From: Paenibacillus gyeongsangnamensis
GTDB lineage: Bacteria; Bacillota; Bacilli; Paenibacillales; NBRC-103111
DNA length: 64,000 nucleotides
Assembly (NCBI RefSeq): GCF_027533625.1
Contig: NZ_JAQAGZ010000004.1
Coordinates: 62,001-126,000 of the forward strand
Reading direction: 5' to 3'
How positions within the stretch are numbered: position 1 is the stretch's first letter; every line of letters begins with the position of its first letter. Positions 51,687-60,132 of the stretch are shown here, one piece after another. The notes beneath the pieces are model-generated. The model was given only the letters and a program-made list of their open reading frames with translations, was not told the DNA's origin and searched no databases. The position numbers and the translations under genes are program-made.

Positions 51687-52988
51687 TTAGTCTACGTTCA
51701 ACTCTGGGAAGTCATGCTTAACATCCTTTTTAAATCTAACGATCAGCTCATCTCTTGTTTTAATGTCACCCTTCATGTAGAGCAGTACATCTTTTCCGAA
51801 GATGGTGTCAATGTCGCCATCATATTTGGATCTGGTCACACTTGGAACCTTATCCCCTTCAACATTAAAGAACTCGAAATACTTTTGGCCGCCTATGAAG
51901 TCATCCTTTACTTCAGGCGCTAATGCTGTATTTACCTCTTTATTACTTGTGAAATAGGTCTGCTCTTTACCCAATTGCTTTAAGAAATCCTGGTCGAAGG
52001 AGTAGAAATTGATAAATTTCCACGCTGCATCTTGATTTTTGCTTTTGTTATAAATACCGTAGAATGTTCCTCCTCCATAGAAGGCACCCGGCCCATGAGC
52101 CAATCCCCATTGCCCTGAAGTTTTAGGAGCATTTTTCTTTAATACATACTGCAAATACCAAGTAGGGCCAGGATAAAACATGACTTCACCGTTTTGCATG
52201 GTAGCATACTCTGCAGGACTACCGGACTCTAGTTTTGCAGCGATATTGGTATCATACGCTTTTTTGCCCACATCCAAACCGTTTAAACGAGCTTGATCGA
52301 TGATTAATTTTCCATCCTTAACCCATGGCTCTTTCACACTTCCATTATTTACCGACATAATAGCATTCCAGTGCGCAAATGCATGGATCTTTCCATTACT
52401 TTCTTGTGCCACTTTTTGTCCGAGCTGCATTACCTTATCCCAAGACGAAATGGCCTCACTCACTTTATCTGGATCATCTGTGCCTATATATTGTTTAGCA
52501 AGATCTCGACGATAATAAAATCCGCCAGGTGTACCCTGATATCCAATCGCTTTGATATTGCCTTTAGAATCTTTTTCGGTCGCTTGAATGTAAGGATACT
52601 GCTTAGTAATAAGATCTTTCGCATTAAATTGTGCTAAATCCGTTAAAGCCGGGTTATCAATAAATTTACGTACAAATCCATTCTCCATCGCAAAAACGTC
52701 CGGTGCCTGTGCCCCGGTTTGGAGTGCAGAATTCAATTTGGTCTGGTATTGATCTCCCGCAATATAAACAAAATTCACTTTAGTATCAGGGTATTTTTCT
52801 TGAAACTTCTGAATAGCATACTTAGCTTCATCAGTAAAACTCCAAACGGTAATTTCTTTAGTAGCACTACTTTTCCCCTTAGCACTATCTGCCGATTGAT
52901 TAGTTGCCGTTGTGGAAGAGCATCCAGATAACATGGCGGCTAAACCGAGAAAACCAATCAAAAAAGAAGAAGCAATTTGTTTGCGCAT
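51687..52988 (-). CDS. Sugar-binding lipoprotein, family 1
   Basis: 433 aa. The signal peptide ends at lipobox LSGC with Cys23, followed by a Ser/Thr/Ala-rich tether. Core motifs are ITVWSFTDEAKYAIQKFQEKYPD, LNSALQTGAQAPDVFAMENGFV and QGTPGGFYYRRDLAKQYIG. It delivers a sugar or oligosaccharide to the two downstream permeases. No enzyme or regulator gene is adjacent, so the substrate is open. Promoter region has a cre-like site. Confidence 0.92.
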   Translation of the reverse strand: MRKQIASSFLIGFLGLAAMLSGCSSTTATNQSADSAKGKSSATKEITVWSFTDEAKYAIQKFQEKYPDTKVNFVYIAGDQYQTKLNSALQTGAQAPDVFAMENGFVRKFIDNPALTDLAQFNAKDLITKQYPYIQATEKDSKGNIKAIGYQGTPGGFYYRRDLAKQYIGTDDPDKVSEAISSWDKVMQLGQKVAQESNGKIHAFAHWNAIMSVNNGSVKEPWVKDGKLIIDQARLNGLDVGKKAYDTNIAAKLESGSPAEYATMQNGEVMFYPGPTWYLQYVLKKNAPKTSGQWGLAHGPGAFYGGGTFYGIYNKSKNQDAAWKFINFYSFDQDFLKQLGKEQTYFTSNKEVNTALAPEVKDDFIGGQKYFEFFNVEGDKVPSVTRSKYDGDIDTIFGKDVLLYMKGDIKTRDELIVRFKKDVKHDFPELNVD

Positions 52989-53033
52989 AAAGGACTACAC
53001 CATCCTTTAAAATTTTTAATTAAACTAGTTAAA

Positions 53034-53065
53034 AACCGCTTACTAAAGGAAAGTAACCGCTTACA
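53034..53065 (-). promoter_or_regulatory. Paired direct repeats with a cre-like site upstream of the sugar ABC operon
   Basis: AACCGCTTA occurs at 53034-53042 and 53055-53063, a 21-bp period, or two DNA turns. On the minus strand the second copy reads TGTAAGCGGTTACT, which matches the CcpA cre consensus at all but the last position. TTGACA lies upstream on the minus strand (near 53092-53087). Catabolite control is likely, but a dimeric activator reading the direct repeats is also possible. Confidence 0.55.
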
Positions 53066-53208
53066 AAAAATGTCGAATGTTTCTGTCAAATTTCTCCGAC
53101 TAAGTCATATTACCATTTATTGTTGACTTTTTTGAGTTTCCCCACCCACCTTTCCTTTTTCTAACACTAATCACTAATCATTTAATTATGTATTCGAATT
53201 TTTCGGAA

Positions 53209-53224
53209 ATGTACGTGCGTACAT
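53209..53224. promoter_or_regulatory. Palindrome 1 of a pair
   Basis: ATGTACGTGCGTACAT, near-perfect (one central mismatch). Its twin is at 53270-53285. Confidence 0.5.
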
Positions 53225-53225
53225 T

Positions 53226-53426
53226 TTGGAAAGCGGTGATGAAGCGATTCATTCGTTTGCGAAGCACTTATGTACGCGCGTACATTTCACTTACATTCCT
53301 AATTTTGCCATAGAAGTAAAAAAAGATCAACTTCAAATTTATGACACTCTAAAAAGGATGACTCTATTCATGTTGGCCTTATACGCTTTAGTAATCTTGA
53401 TAATTCTAAGTGGAAATGTTGTTTAA
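53226..53426 (+). CDS. Possible 66-residue single-helix membrane protein
   Basis: Frame open from TTG 53226. The C-terminal part is a clear membrane helix, MTLFMLALYALVILIILSGNVV, preceded by a charged segment (EVKKDQLQIYDTLKR). Start is uncertain because palindrome 2 lies inside the N-terminal part; an ATG at 53361, after AAAAAGG, would give just the 22-residue helix. A small toxin-like or regulatory membrane peptide is possible, but no family was recognised. Confidence 0.35.
   Translation: MESGDEAIHSFAKHLCTRVHFTYIPNFAIEVKKDQLQIYDTLKRMTLFMLALYALVILIILSGNVV
53270..53285. promoter_or_regulatory. Palindrome 2 of a pair
   Basis: ATGTACGCGCGTACAT, a perfect 16-bp palindrome, centred 61 bp from its twin. 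Both are rich in CG steps within very AT-rich DNA. Confidence 0.55.
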
Positions 53427-53509
53427 CGACCAAGCTTAGGTTTTATTTTTAAACATAGTTCTTTAGCTCTTCAAATCAAAAATTCGTTCCCTCGTCTGTC
53501 CCCTTAAAT

Positions 53510-53553
53510 GATAAGAAGCGTGCAGGCTAACTCGCCGCACGCTTGATCTTATC
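53510..53553. terminator. Hairpin in the region right of the small membrane ORF
   Basis: GATAAG.AAGCGTGC pairs with GCACGCTT..CTTATC around a 13-base loop. Likely ends rightward transcription from the 53226 region. Confidence 0.6.
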
Positions 53554-53840
53554 ATCTAGATAACCTCAGAACCACATCCGTACAAAAATCTTTTATATTA
53601 CCGGCCTGCCGTTAAAATTCCTAAACACCGGCCGAAAACAAACGTCTTGTGATGATTATGATTATCAAAATGAAGATCAAGTCAATAACGATAGCTAGCG
53701 GAGAGAATACATGCCCTCCCACGAATATCCCCACATAGGCCTCCAGCCGTTATCCATATCCGCCGAACGGATGGAACAAGGTACCGAGAAGTACGCCGGT
53801 CCAGCTTGGATCCGTCTAGGATAATGCACTCATACACCAA
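53554..53840. other. Non-coding stretch left of the MFS gene terminator
   Basis: No gene was recognised. TGATGATTATGATTATCA near 53650-53667 loosely resembles an iron-box-type sequence but there is no gene for it to control. Confidence 0.35.
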
Positions 53841-53883
53841 AACGCTCGAGAGGCCCCGGTGAAAGGGGGCTGTCTCTTGCGTT
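53841..53883 (-). terminator. Terminator of the MFS exporter gene
   Basis: On the minus strand AACGCAAGAGACAGCCCCC...GGGGCCTCTCGAGCGTTTT; outer AACGC/GCGTT and inner GAGA/TCTC, GCCCC/GGGGC pairs. TTTT follows on that strand. Confidence 0.7.
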
Positions 53884-53899
53884 ATATTATTAGAAATCC

Positions 53900-55576
53900 C
53901 TATGGCTGAGGCCGCTTTTTTCCGCTCCTCGCCAAAGCCAGAACGAGAGGGAAAATACAAGCGCTGATGGCCGCAAGAACATAGAGGCAGAGGATATAGG
54001 AATCCATGTAGTTTTGAGCATTGGCTTGCCGTACGCTGTTCTCATACAGTTGCTTCGCCGGAGCTAGGAACGAGGCCGGGCGACATTCCGGCTCTACGGA
54101 GGCCGGGTCGTTCTCGCGTACAAGAACCGGGTAACACGTTTGAAACGCCTGAATTAATGCATCGTTTTGCCCCATAGTGACTGTATTTGACGGCAAGCTT
54201 TGACGAAGCTGCAGCCCGACTTCACGGCTTACCGTGTCCGCATGATAATTCAAGGCGTTCAGCCAGATCACGCCGATAACGGCGATTCCAATAGCGTAAG
54301 CGACCTGCATGCCGGTCGTCAGGATACCGGAAGCGGAACCGATATCGTCCTTGCGGATTTTGGCCAACACGATGTTAGTTAACGGGGAAGCGATTAAGCC
54401 TTGGCCGAAACCGAGCACAGCCAGGACAGGCAGCCATTCGTAGCCGATCAGAGACGTTCCCGTAAGATGAGCGAAGAGTGCGAGCGATAAATAGCCGAGA
54501 AAAGTCAAAATGGAGCCGATCGTCAGAACATGAGGTCCGAATCTGGAGACGGCTTTGGAAGACCACAGCGAAGCAAGGAAATAACCGATTCCCATCGGCA
54601 AAATAACGGTCCCCGCCTTGAGTGCCGTAAAGCCTAGACCGATCTGCAGCAGATAGGCGGTCACAAGGAAGAAAGCAGCCTGCGCGCATAAAAGCAGGAA
54701 CACGATCAGCATCCCCAAACTGAATACCCGCTGCCGGAACAGATCCACGTTCATGAAGGGTTCGCGGCTTCGGCGGATCAACCCTTTTTCAAACCAGACG
54801 AAGGTGGCGAGGGCGGGAAGCGCCAGGATTAAGCTGACAATAAGGGAAATCGGCCAACCGTCTTTTTGCCCCTGTACTAGAGGGTAGACTAGAAGTAATA
54901 ATCCGGCAGCGACCAGCACGGCGCCGAACCAATCGAGCTTGGAGCCGGCGGACTGTTTCGACTCCCCGATCAGCGGAATCAGAGCCAGGATGACGATGCC
55001 GATCGGCACGCTGAAGAAAAATACGGTTCTCCAGTCAAGTCCCCACGGATCGATGCGCAAGAGCAGGCCTCCGATCATTTGTCCGCTGGAGGCCGCGATT
55101 CCCTGAGTCGCTCCGTACATCCCGAAGACAGCGCCGCGCTTTTCCGGAGGATAGTTCACCTGTATGAGCGACAGCACCTGCGGGGTAATCAATGCGGCGC
55201 TTAGACCCTGAAGAATACGGGCCATCACAAGGAACTCCACACCGGGCGCCAAGCCGCAGAACAGCGAAGCCAAGGTAAAGCCGGCTACCCCGAGCAGCAG
55301 CATCTTTTTCCGACCGAACCTGTCACCGAAGCGGCCTCCGATGATAAGGGCTACGGCGTAAGCCAGCGTATAGCCGGTGATAACGAATTGAACGCCGGAA
55401 AAGCTGGACTGAAGCCCCCGCTGAATGGCGGGCGTGGCCACATTGACGATAAAATTATTCGCCACCGCCATAAACACCGACAGCATCATGACGGCTAGCA
55501 TTACCCCGGGCCTCCGGCGCGGTTCCTCTGCTGCGGCCCGCGGGCCGAGCGGTACAGATTTTGCAGTTAGTGCCAT
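53900..55576 (-). CDS. MFS exporter, DHA2 (EmrB/QacA) family, 14 helices
   Basis: 558 aa. Motif A GGRFGDRFGRKK follows helix 2, motif C-like GGLLLRIDPWGLDWR follows helix 5, and NFIVNVATPAIQRGL in helix 1 is the motif D1 type of DHA2 pumps. Fourteen helices are predicted. A loop before the last helix holds two cysteines (FQTCYPVLVRE, VEPECRPASF). A multidrug or biocide exporter is likely. It is divergent from a TetR gene, with two matching operators in the shared control region. Confidence 0.9.
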   Translation of the reverse strand: MALTAKSVPLGPRAAAEEPRRRPGVMLAVMMLSVFMAVANNFIVNVATPAIQRGLQSSFSGVQFVITGYTLAYAVALIIGGRFGDRFGRKKMLLLGVAGFTLASLFCGLAPGVEFLVMARILQGLSAALITPQVLSLIQVNYPPEKRGAVFGMYGATQGIAASSGQMIGGLLLRIDPWGLDWRTVFFFSVPIGIVILALIPLIGESKQSAGSKLDWFGAVLVAAGLLLLVYPLVQGQKDGWPISLIVSLILALPALATFVWFEKGLIRRSREPFMNVDLFRQRVFSLGMLIVFLLLCAQAAFFLVTAYLLQIGLGFTALKAGTVILPMGIGYFLASLWSSKAVSRFGPHVLTIGSILTFLGYLSLALFAHLTGTSLIGYEWLPVLAVLGFGQGLIASPLTNIVLAKIRKDDIGSASGILTTGMQVAYAIGIAVIGVIWLNALNYHADTVSREVGLQLRQSLPSNTVTMGQNDALIQAFQTCYPVLVRENDPASVEPECRPASFLAPAKQLYENSVRQANAQNYMDSYILCLYVLAAISACIFPLVLALARSGKKRPQP

Positions 55577-55629
55577 ACTCCACCTTCTCCTTGTTCCCCT
55601 CGGTTTCTACCGACGGCCTGGCGGGCCGA

Positions 55630-55657
55630 TTGACACCGGAAGGGAAAATTATATAAA
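55630..55657 (+). promoter_or_regulatory. Promoter of the TetR gene
   Basis: -35 TTGACA (55630-55635), 16-bp spacer, -10 TATAAA (55652-55657). Confidence 0.7.
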
Positions 55658-55662
55658 ATGGG

Positions 55663-55680
55663 GGAGACAGTTCTGTCTCC
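55663..55680. promoter_or_regulatory. TetR operator 1
   Basis: GGAGACAG-TT-CTGTCTCC, a perfect 18-bp palindrome covering the predicted start of the TetR transcript. Confidence 0.75.
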
Positions 55681-55692
55681 TTATATGCGAAT

Positions 55693-55721
55693 ATGATACA
55701 GACAGATCTGTCTCATGTCAA
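55693..55721 (-). promoter_or_regulatory. Promoter of the MFS exporter gene
   Basis: Minus strand: -35 TTGACA (55721-55716), 17-bp spacer, -10 TATCAT (55698-55693). Confidence 0.75.
55700..55713. promoter_or_regulatory. TetR operator 2
   Basis: AGACAG-AT-CTGTCT, perfect 14-bp palindrome sharing the AGACAG/CTGTCT arms with operator 1. It fills the spacer of the MFS promoter. Confidence 0.75.
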
Positions 55722-55749
55722 CGATTATTTTACACAAATATGGAATGGG

Positions 55750-56328
55750 ATGATCGATTTGGAAAAGAAGGAATCGGCGAAAGAACGTATTCTGCGCGTG
55801 GCGACGGACTTGTTTTACCGGGAAGGGGTGCGGGCGGTCGGCATCGACCGGATTATTCTCGAATCGGGTGTGGCGAAAGCCAGCTTCTACCGTAATTTCG
55901 CAACTAAAGACGACCTTGTCGTCGCTTACCTGGAGCAGCGGCACAGCATCAGCATGGCCAGAATCGATGAAGCGGAGCGCCGATATCCTGATTCGCCTGC
56001 CGATCAGCTTCTGTTCTTATTCGAAAGCTTGGCGAACCGATTGGATGACCCGGATTTTCGCGGCTGCCCGTTTATGAATACTTCCGTGGAATTTCCCGAC
56101 AGCGATCATCCCGGTCACCGCAAGTCCGCCGAGCTGCGCCAGCAGCAGTGGGACCGAGTCACGCAAATTGCAGAGCGGGCGGGCGCAAAGGATCCGAACG
56201 AGCTGTCCGTGCAGCTTAGGATGATGTACAGTGGTGCCATGATGATCGGTTACGTGAATAAATCCGACTTCCGTCGCGAGTATTTGTTAAACGCCGTCCG
56301 GACGCTGATCAAGAAGCAGCTGGACTAA
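55750..56328 (+). CDS. TetR-family repressor of the MFS exporter
   Basis: About 192 aa. The HTH reads AKERILRVATDLFYREGVRAVGIDRIILESGVAKASFYRNFATKDDLVVAYLEQ. The C-terminal part (FLFESLANRLDDPDFRGCPFMNTSVEFPD) resembles the TetR_C domain of YxaF/LmrA-type repressors. ATG 55750 is chosen because the frame extending to 55693 would place coding sequence through operator 2 and the exporter promoter; TTG 55759 is an alternative. It presumably represses both itself and the exporter. Confidence 0.9.
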   Translation: MIDLEKKESAKERILRVATDLFYREGVRAVGIDRIILESGVAKASFYRNFATKDDLVVAYLEQRHSISMARIDEAERRYPDSPADQLLFLFESLANRLDDPDFRGCPFMNTSVEFPDSDHPGHRKSAELRQQQWDRVTQIAERAGAKDPNELSVQLRMMYSGAMMIGYVNKSDFRREYLLNAVRTLIKKQLD

Positions 56329-56366
56329 ATTTGGGTGTCTTCCGTGAAACACCAATAAAATAAATT

Positions 56367-56389
56367 AACCCTCTGATTCCCAGAGGGTT
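56367..56389. terminator. Terminator hairpin after the TetR gene
   Basis: AACCCTCT, loop GATTCCC, AGAGGGTT, then ATTTACT. Confidence 0.75.
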
Positions 56390-56480
56390 ATTTACTGAGT
56401 AAAGGCAACTAAGTTGTCATTGGAATCGGCCAATACTTTTGGAAAGAAAATTTACACGTTAATGGAGTATAAATATTTAC

Positions 56481-57167
56481 TTATTGCCTCAAACGGTAAC
56501 CCGCTCCCCAAATGGTCTCGATATAGGCCGGCTTCGCCGGGTCCGTCTCGATTTTTTCCCGCAGCTTGCGAATGTGAACGGTCACCGTCTGGGTATCTCC
56601 GACTGAATCCCAGCCCCACAATTTTTCAAACAGATGGTCCTTGCTGAATACCCGGTTCGGGTTCGTCGCCAAATAATACAATAAATCGAATTCCCTGTTC
56701 GTCAGAATGACTTCCTTGCCGTCCACATGAACCGTCCGCGCGTCATGATCGAGCGTAAGTCCACGGATAGCGACAATGTCCTTGGATTCCTTGCTTGTCA
56801 TGAGCCTCTCGTACCGGGCCAAGTGCGCTTTGACCCTTGCCACCAACTCCAGCGGCTTGAAAGGCTTCGTAATATAATCGTCAGCTCCCAGCCCGAGACC
56901 GCGGATAATGTCGATATCCTCTTTCTTGGCGGTGACCATAAGAATCGGAATATCGCGCTTCTCCCGAATTTGCCGGCAGATGTCAAACCCGCTCACGTGC
57001 GGGAGCATCAGATCCAAAATGATGAGATCGTATTCGCCCTGGAGCCCCATCTCCAGTCCTCTCTCGCCGTCCGAAGCAATATCGACCTGGTAGCCGTTTG
57101 TTACCAGGTAGTCCCTCTCCAGCTCGGCTATGACCTGCTCGTCTTCGATTATTAGAATGCTGCTCAT
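56481..57167 (-). CDS. OmpR-family response regulator of an ABC-linked two-component system
   Basis: 228 aa. Receiver: IEDE (7-10), phosphoacceptor Asp52 in LDLMLPHVSGFD, Lys in ITKPFKPLELVARVKAHL. The winged helix has LTNREFDLLYYLATNPNRVFSKDHLFEKLWGWDSVGDTQTVTVHIRKLREKIE and ends TIWGAGYRLRQ. Last gene of an ATPase-permease-kinase-regulator operon, 15 bp after the kinase. It probably autoregulates the operon. Confidence 0.93.
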   Translation of the reverse strand: MSSILIIEDEQVIAELERDYLVTNGYQVDIASDGERGLEMGLQGEYDLIILDLMLPHVSGFDICRQIREKRDIPILMVTAKKEDIDIIRGLGLGADDYITKPFKPLELVARVKAHLARYERLMTSKESKDIVAIRGLTLDHDARTVHVDGKEVILTNREFDLLYYLATNPNRVFSKDHLFEKLWGWDSVGDTQTVTVHIRKLREKIETDPAKPAYIETIWGAGYRLRQ

Positions 57168-57182
57168 CGATCATCACCGTCT

Positions 57183-58622
57183 CTAATTGTACTTGATGGG
57201 CAGGGAAATCGCGATGCGCGTTCCTACCCCTTTCACGCTTTGCGCCTGAATGGCGCCTCCGTGGCCGTCCATGATCTGCTTGGCGATTGCTAGCCCCAGG
57301 CCGCTCCCGCCCGTGTGCGTGTTCCTCGATTGCTCGGCGCGGTAGAATCGCTCGAAGATATGCGGAACCGCGTCCGCATCGATGCCTTGGCCGTTGTCCG
57401 CGAGCTCCACGATGACCGAGTTCGCCGTCTCGTAGCCCTTTAAGCGGATAACGGGCTCCGCTTTATCCATATATTTTACACAATTGTCCACGATGTTGGA
57501 AAATACCCTTTTCAGCTTATCCCTGTCGATGGCCACTTGTGTTGTTTGCTGCGATTGGATATCCAAGTGGAACCCTATGCCCCGCTTCTCCAGATCGAAC
57601 TGCAGCTCCTCCGCCCAATCCTGCAGGAAGGCCCGGAACGGCACGGTCTCGAACTGAAAAGGAAGCCGCTTCAGATCCAACTTGGAATAGAGGAACAATT
57701 CGTCGATCAAATGGTCCATCTCTTCCGCCTTGGAAGAGATCGTCCGGATATATTTGCCGATTTTCTCCGGCGTATCGGCGATGCCGTCTTCGATCCCGTC
57801 GACATAGCCCCGGATCGCGGTCAGAGGCGTCTTGAGATCATGCGAGATGTTCGATATCAGTTCTTTCCGGTTGTGCTCGTATTCCTGAAGCTGCTTGCGC
57901 ATTTCTTCAAAAGCAAAGCCCAGCTGCCCGATCTCGTCCTTGCCCGTCACCTGGACGCTGGAGTCGAGATCTCCCGTCTTGATCCGCGTGACCGCCCTTT
58001 TCAAAAGCAATAGCGGCCGGATGATGCTCTTGGACATCAAATACGTCAATACCGTATGCGTAAGGACGAGAACAACAATCATGGAGATGAACAGCATGGG
58101 GAAAAATTTAAGTGCAAAATCCGCGAACGGGTTGATTTTGTTCACTACAAGAATAGTCCCGGGATGCTTATCGGGATACGTGAAGAAGATCGGATCCACG
58201 GAATACAGCTGCTGCTTGTACCGAAAGGTATGATCCTGCTCCTTATAACTGCCGCGTTCGAAAGAGGGCAGCGCCTCCAGCAGCTCCGCCGCGTTCACCG
58301 ACGCGGATGCATACGTGTCGGCCCCATCCTTCCGGATGACAAGCCCCGAGCCGCTAAGCTCCAGCTCATGGCTGACGTCGTCCAGGTACCCTGTATCCCC
58401 CAGCAGCGCAGGATTGGTTTGGGCCGTTCGTTTGATCTCCTTGCTCAGTCGATCGATCCGATGATCGTCCAGCGGGTATACCTGAGACTTATAGTCGTTG
58501 CGTATGTTTTGCAGATCGCCGCGGAAGACGACGGCCAGCAGGGCCGAGATCAGCATGATGAGCACGAGCGGCACGACCAGCATCGCGGCATAGGATAACA
58601 GCAGCTTTCGACGTATTGACAT
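57183..58622 (-). CDS. Sensor histidine kinase of the ABC-linked system
   Basis: 479 aa from ATG 58622, where GGAGAG is 6 bases upstream; ATG 58628 abuts the site. Two membrane helices (LLLSYAAMLVVPLVLIMLISALLAVVF near the start and FPMLFISMIVVLVLTHTVLTYLM near residue 190) bracket a ~145-residue outside domain. HAMP follows, then the H box NISHDLKTPLTAIRG, N box IVDNCVKYMDKA, and G boxes ADNGQGI and GGSGLGLAIAKQIM. It may sense an envelope stress or an antimicrobial compound; the ligand is unknown. It follows the permease stop by 17 bp. Confidence 0.92.
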   Translation of the reverse strand: MSIRRKLLLSYAAMLVVPLVLIMLISALLAVVFRGDLQNIRNDYKSQVYPLDDHRIDRLSKEIKRTAQTNPALLGDTGYLDDVSHELELSGSGLVIRKDGADTYASASVNAAELLEALPSFERGSYKEQDHTFRYKQQLYSVDPIFFTYPDKHPGTILVVNKINPFADFALKFFPMLFISMIVVLVLTHTVLTYLMSKSIIRPLLLLKRAVTRIKTGDLDSSVQVTGKDEIGQLGFAFEEMRKQLQEYEHNRKELISNISHDLKTPLTAIRGYVDGIEDGIADTPEKIGKYIRTISSKAEEMDHLIDELFLYSKLDLKRLPFQFETVPFRAFLQDWAEELQFDLEKRGIGFHLDIQSQQTTQVAIDRDKLKRVFSNIVDNCVKYMDKAEPVIRLKGYETANSVIVELADNGQGIDADAVPHIFERFYRAEQSRNTHTGGSGLGLAIAKQIMDGHGGAIQAQSVKGVGTRIAISLPIKYN

Positions 58623-58639
58623 GCACATCTCTCCGATGC

Positions 58640-59383
58640 TTAAACTTCTTTTCGATTAAACATAAAATACCCGAGCGAAAAAAACAAGATGCTGCTCGAA
58701 ATCAGAAAAAGGGTTGCCGTGACGAGCTTGCCTGCGGATACGGAGCTGCTGATCCACAGCAGGTGCCAATCCGTATAAGAAGCCGGCGAGAAGGCCGCAG
58801 CCGAGCGGAGAAAGAACGGCGCGAGCTTCGCCGCGGCGTACAGTCCGACCGAGAAAGCCAGCGCGCCGCTTGCGCTTCCGAAGAACTGGGCGACAAAGAC
58901 GAACAACGCCGCCAAGGCCGTCATGGAGAGGAACGAGGCCAGGTACGTTTTGATCATATCCATGATCTGGAAGCTTCCACCCGCACCCAGAAACAGGCTG
59001 CAGATGACCGTGACCGTTCCCAGAACGAAAAGCAGCGCAGCGATGGCGATAGCAAGCGCCGCAGACTTCGCCGCGAATACGCCGAACCGGGTGCTCGGTC
59101 TAAGAAGCGACAGCTTCAGCGTTCTCGCCGATATTTCGTGAGGAAACAAATCCGCCGCGGTCAGGAAAATGAATAACGGAATCCAGACCATCGTATAGAG
59201 CCCAAGCATATCGATAGGAAACGACCGGCTTACGCCGATGAGTCCGAGATAGGGCTGCAGCGAATGCAGCGATAAAGCCAGCAGGATCGGAATCAGCGTC
59301 GATAGAGCGAAGAATACGACTGTTTTTCTCCGATAGACCAGCAAATGCATTTCATTTAACAGTCCAGCTTTGAAGCTAAGCAC
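58640..59383 (-). CDS. ABC-2 type permease
   Basis: 247 aa from GTG 59383, which overlaps the ATPase stop by eight bases and has GGGAGGCGG upstream; the frame extends to 59434 into the ATPase gene. Six predicted helices, starting VVFFALSTLIPILLALSL and ending FLISSSILFFSLGYFMFNRKEV. The conserved ABC-2 loop DLFPHEISARTLKLSLLRPSTRFGVFAAKSAAL is present. Partner of the ATPase at 59376. Export or self-protection is likely. Confidence 0.88.
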   Translation of the reverse strand: MLSFKAGLLNEMHLLVYRRKTVVFFALSTLIPILLALSLHSLQPYLGLIGVSRSFPIDMLGLYTMVWIPLFIFLTAADLFPHEISARTLKLSLLRPSTRFGVFAAKSAALAIAIAALLFVLGTVTVICSLFLGAGGSFQIMDMIKTYLASFLSMTALAALFVFVAQFFGSASGALAFSVGLYAAAKLAPFFLRSAAAFSPASYTDWHLLWISSSVSAGKLVTATLFLISSSILFFSLGYFMFNRKEV

Positions 59384-60113
59384 TATGCGCCGCCTCCCTT
59401 GCCTGCTGCAGCTCCTGAATGTAAAACTGTTCAAGCGATTGATTGTGCTTCAGCAGCTCCGTTACGCGCCCTTCCGTCCGCAGTTTGCCTTCAAAAATGA
59501 CCCCTACCCGATTGCAAAGCTGCTCCAGCTCATGAATCATGTGGCTCGAAATGATAAAGGTGGTTCCAAGCTCCTCCGAGCAGCGTTGGACCAGGCTGCG
59601 GAACATGACGGTGCCTTCGATGTCCAGGCCGTTCGTCGGCTCATCGAGGATGACGAGCTCCGGCTCCGGCAGGATCGCGGCGGCAAGCGCTAGCTTCTGC
59701 TTCATGCCTGTGGAATAATTTTTAATCTTGTCTTTTCGCACGGCGTACAAGCCGACACTCTCCAGCACTTCGTCCATTCGCTTCTTGGTGATGTGCGGAT
59801 AATAGCGGGCCACGCAGGTCAAATATTGGGACGCATTGAGAAAATCATGGAAATCGGCGGATTCGATCATGCAGCCGACGCGCCGCATCCCTAGCTCGAA
59901 CTGCTCGCGGATATCGGATCCGAATAGCGACACGGTCCCTTGGTCCGGCCGGATGAGTCCGGTCATCAGCTTCAAAATCGTCGTCTTCCCGGCCCCATTC
60001 GGTCCGAGTAACCCATAGATGTCTCCGGCGCCGATCTCCAGACGAATATCGCGGATTCCTCTTTGGTTCCGGTACTGCTTGGAAAGTCCTTGAATCGATA
60101 CAATTGGGTTCAT
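59376..60113 (-). CDS. ABC exporter ATPase of the two-component-linked operon
   Basis: 245 aa. Walker A GPNGAGKTT, signature YSTGMKQKLALAAAI, Walker B LVILDEPTNGLD, switch ISSHMIHELEQ. Length and motifs match the NatA/BcrA-type ATPases that drive ABC-2 permeases. First gene of the operon. The upstream region towards 60133 is short and then enters the 102-bp repeat array, so the promoter must lie in or just next to the repeats. Confidence 0.92.
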   Translation of the reverse strand: MNPIVSIQGLSKQYRNQRGIRDIRLEIGAGDIYGLLGPNGAGKTTILKLMTGLIRPDQGTVSLFGSDIREQFELGMRRVGCMIESADFHDFLNASQYLTCVARYYPHITKKRMDEVLESVGLYAVRKDKIKNYSTGMKQKLALAAAILPEPELVILDEPTNGLDIEGTVMFRSLVQRCSEELGTTFIISSHMIHELEQLCNRVGVIFEGKLRTEGRVTELLKHNQSLEQFYIQELQQAREAAHSA

Positions 60114-60132
60114 CCCGTGCGGCCCCCCTCCT

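Noticed and set aside
53209..53285. Insertion-sequence ends
   Set aside because: The two copies are self-palindromes 61 bp apart, with no transposase between them and no target duplication.
53645..53675. Fur-like box TGATTATGATTATCA
   Set aside because: The match is loose and there is no gene downstream on either strand within reach.
53682..53960. A leftward ORF overlapping the MFS 3' end
   Set aside because: It crosses the MFS terminator hairpin and shares no protein features; probably chance.
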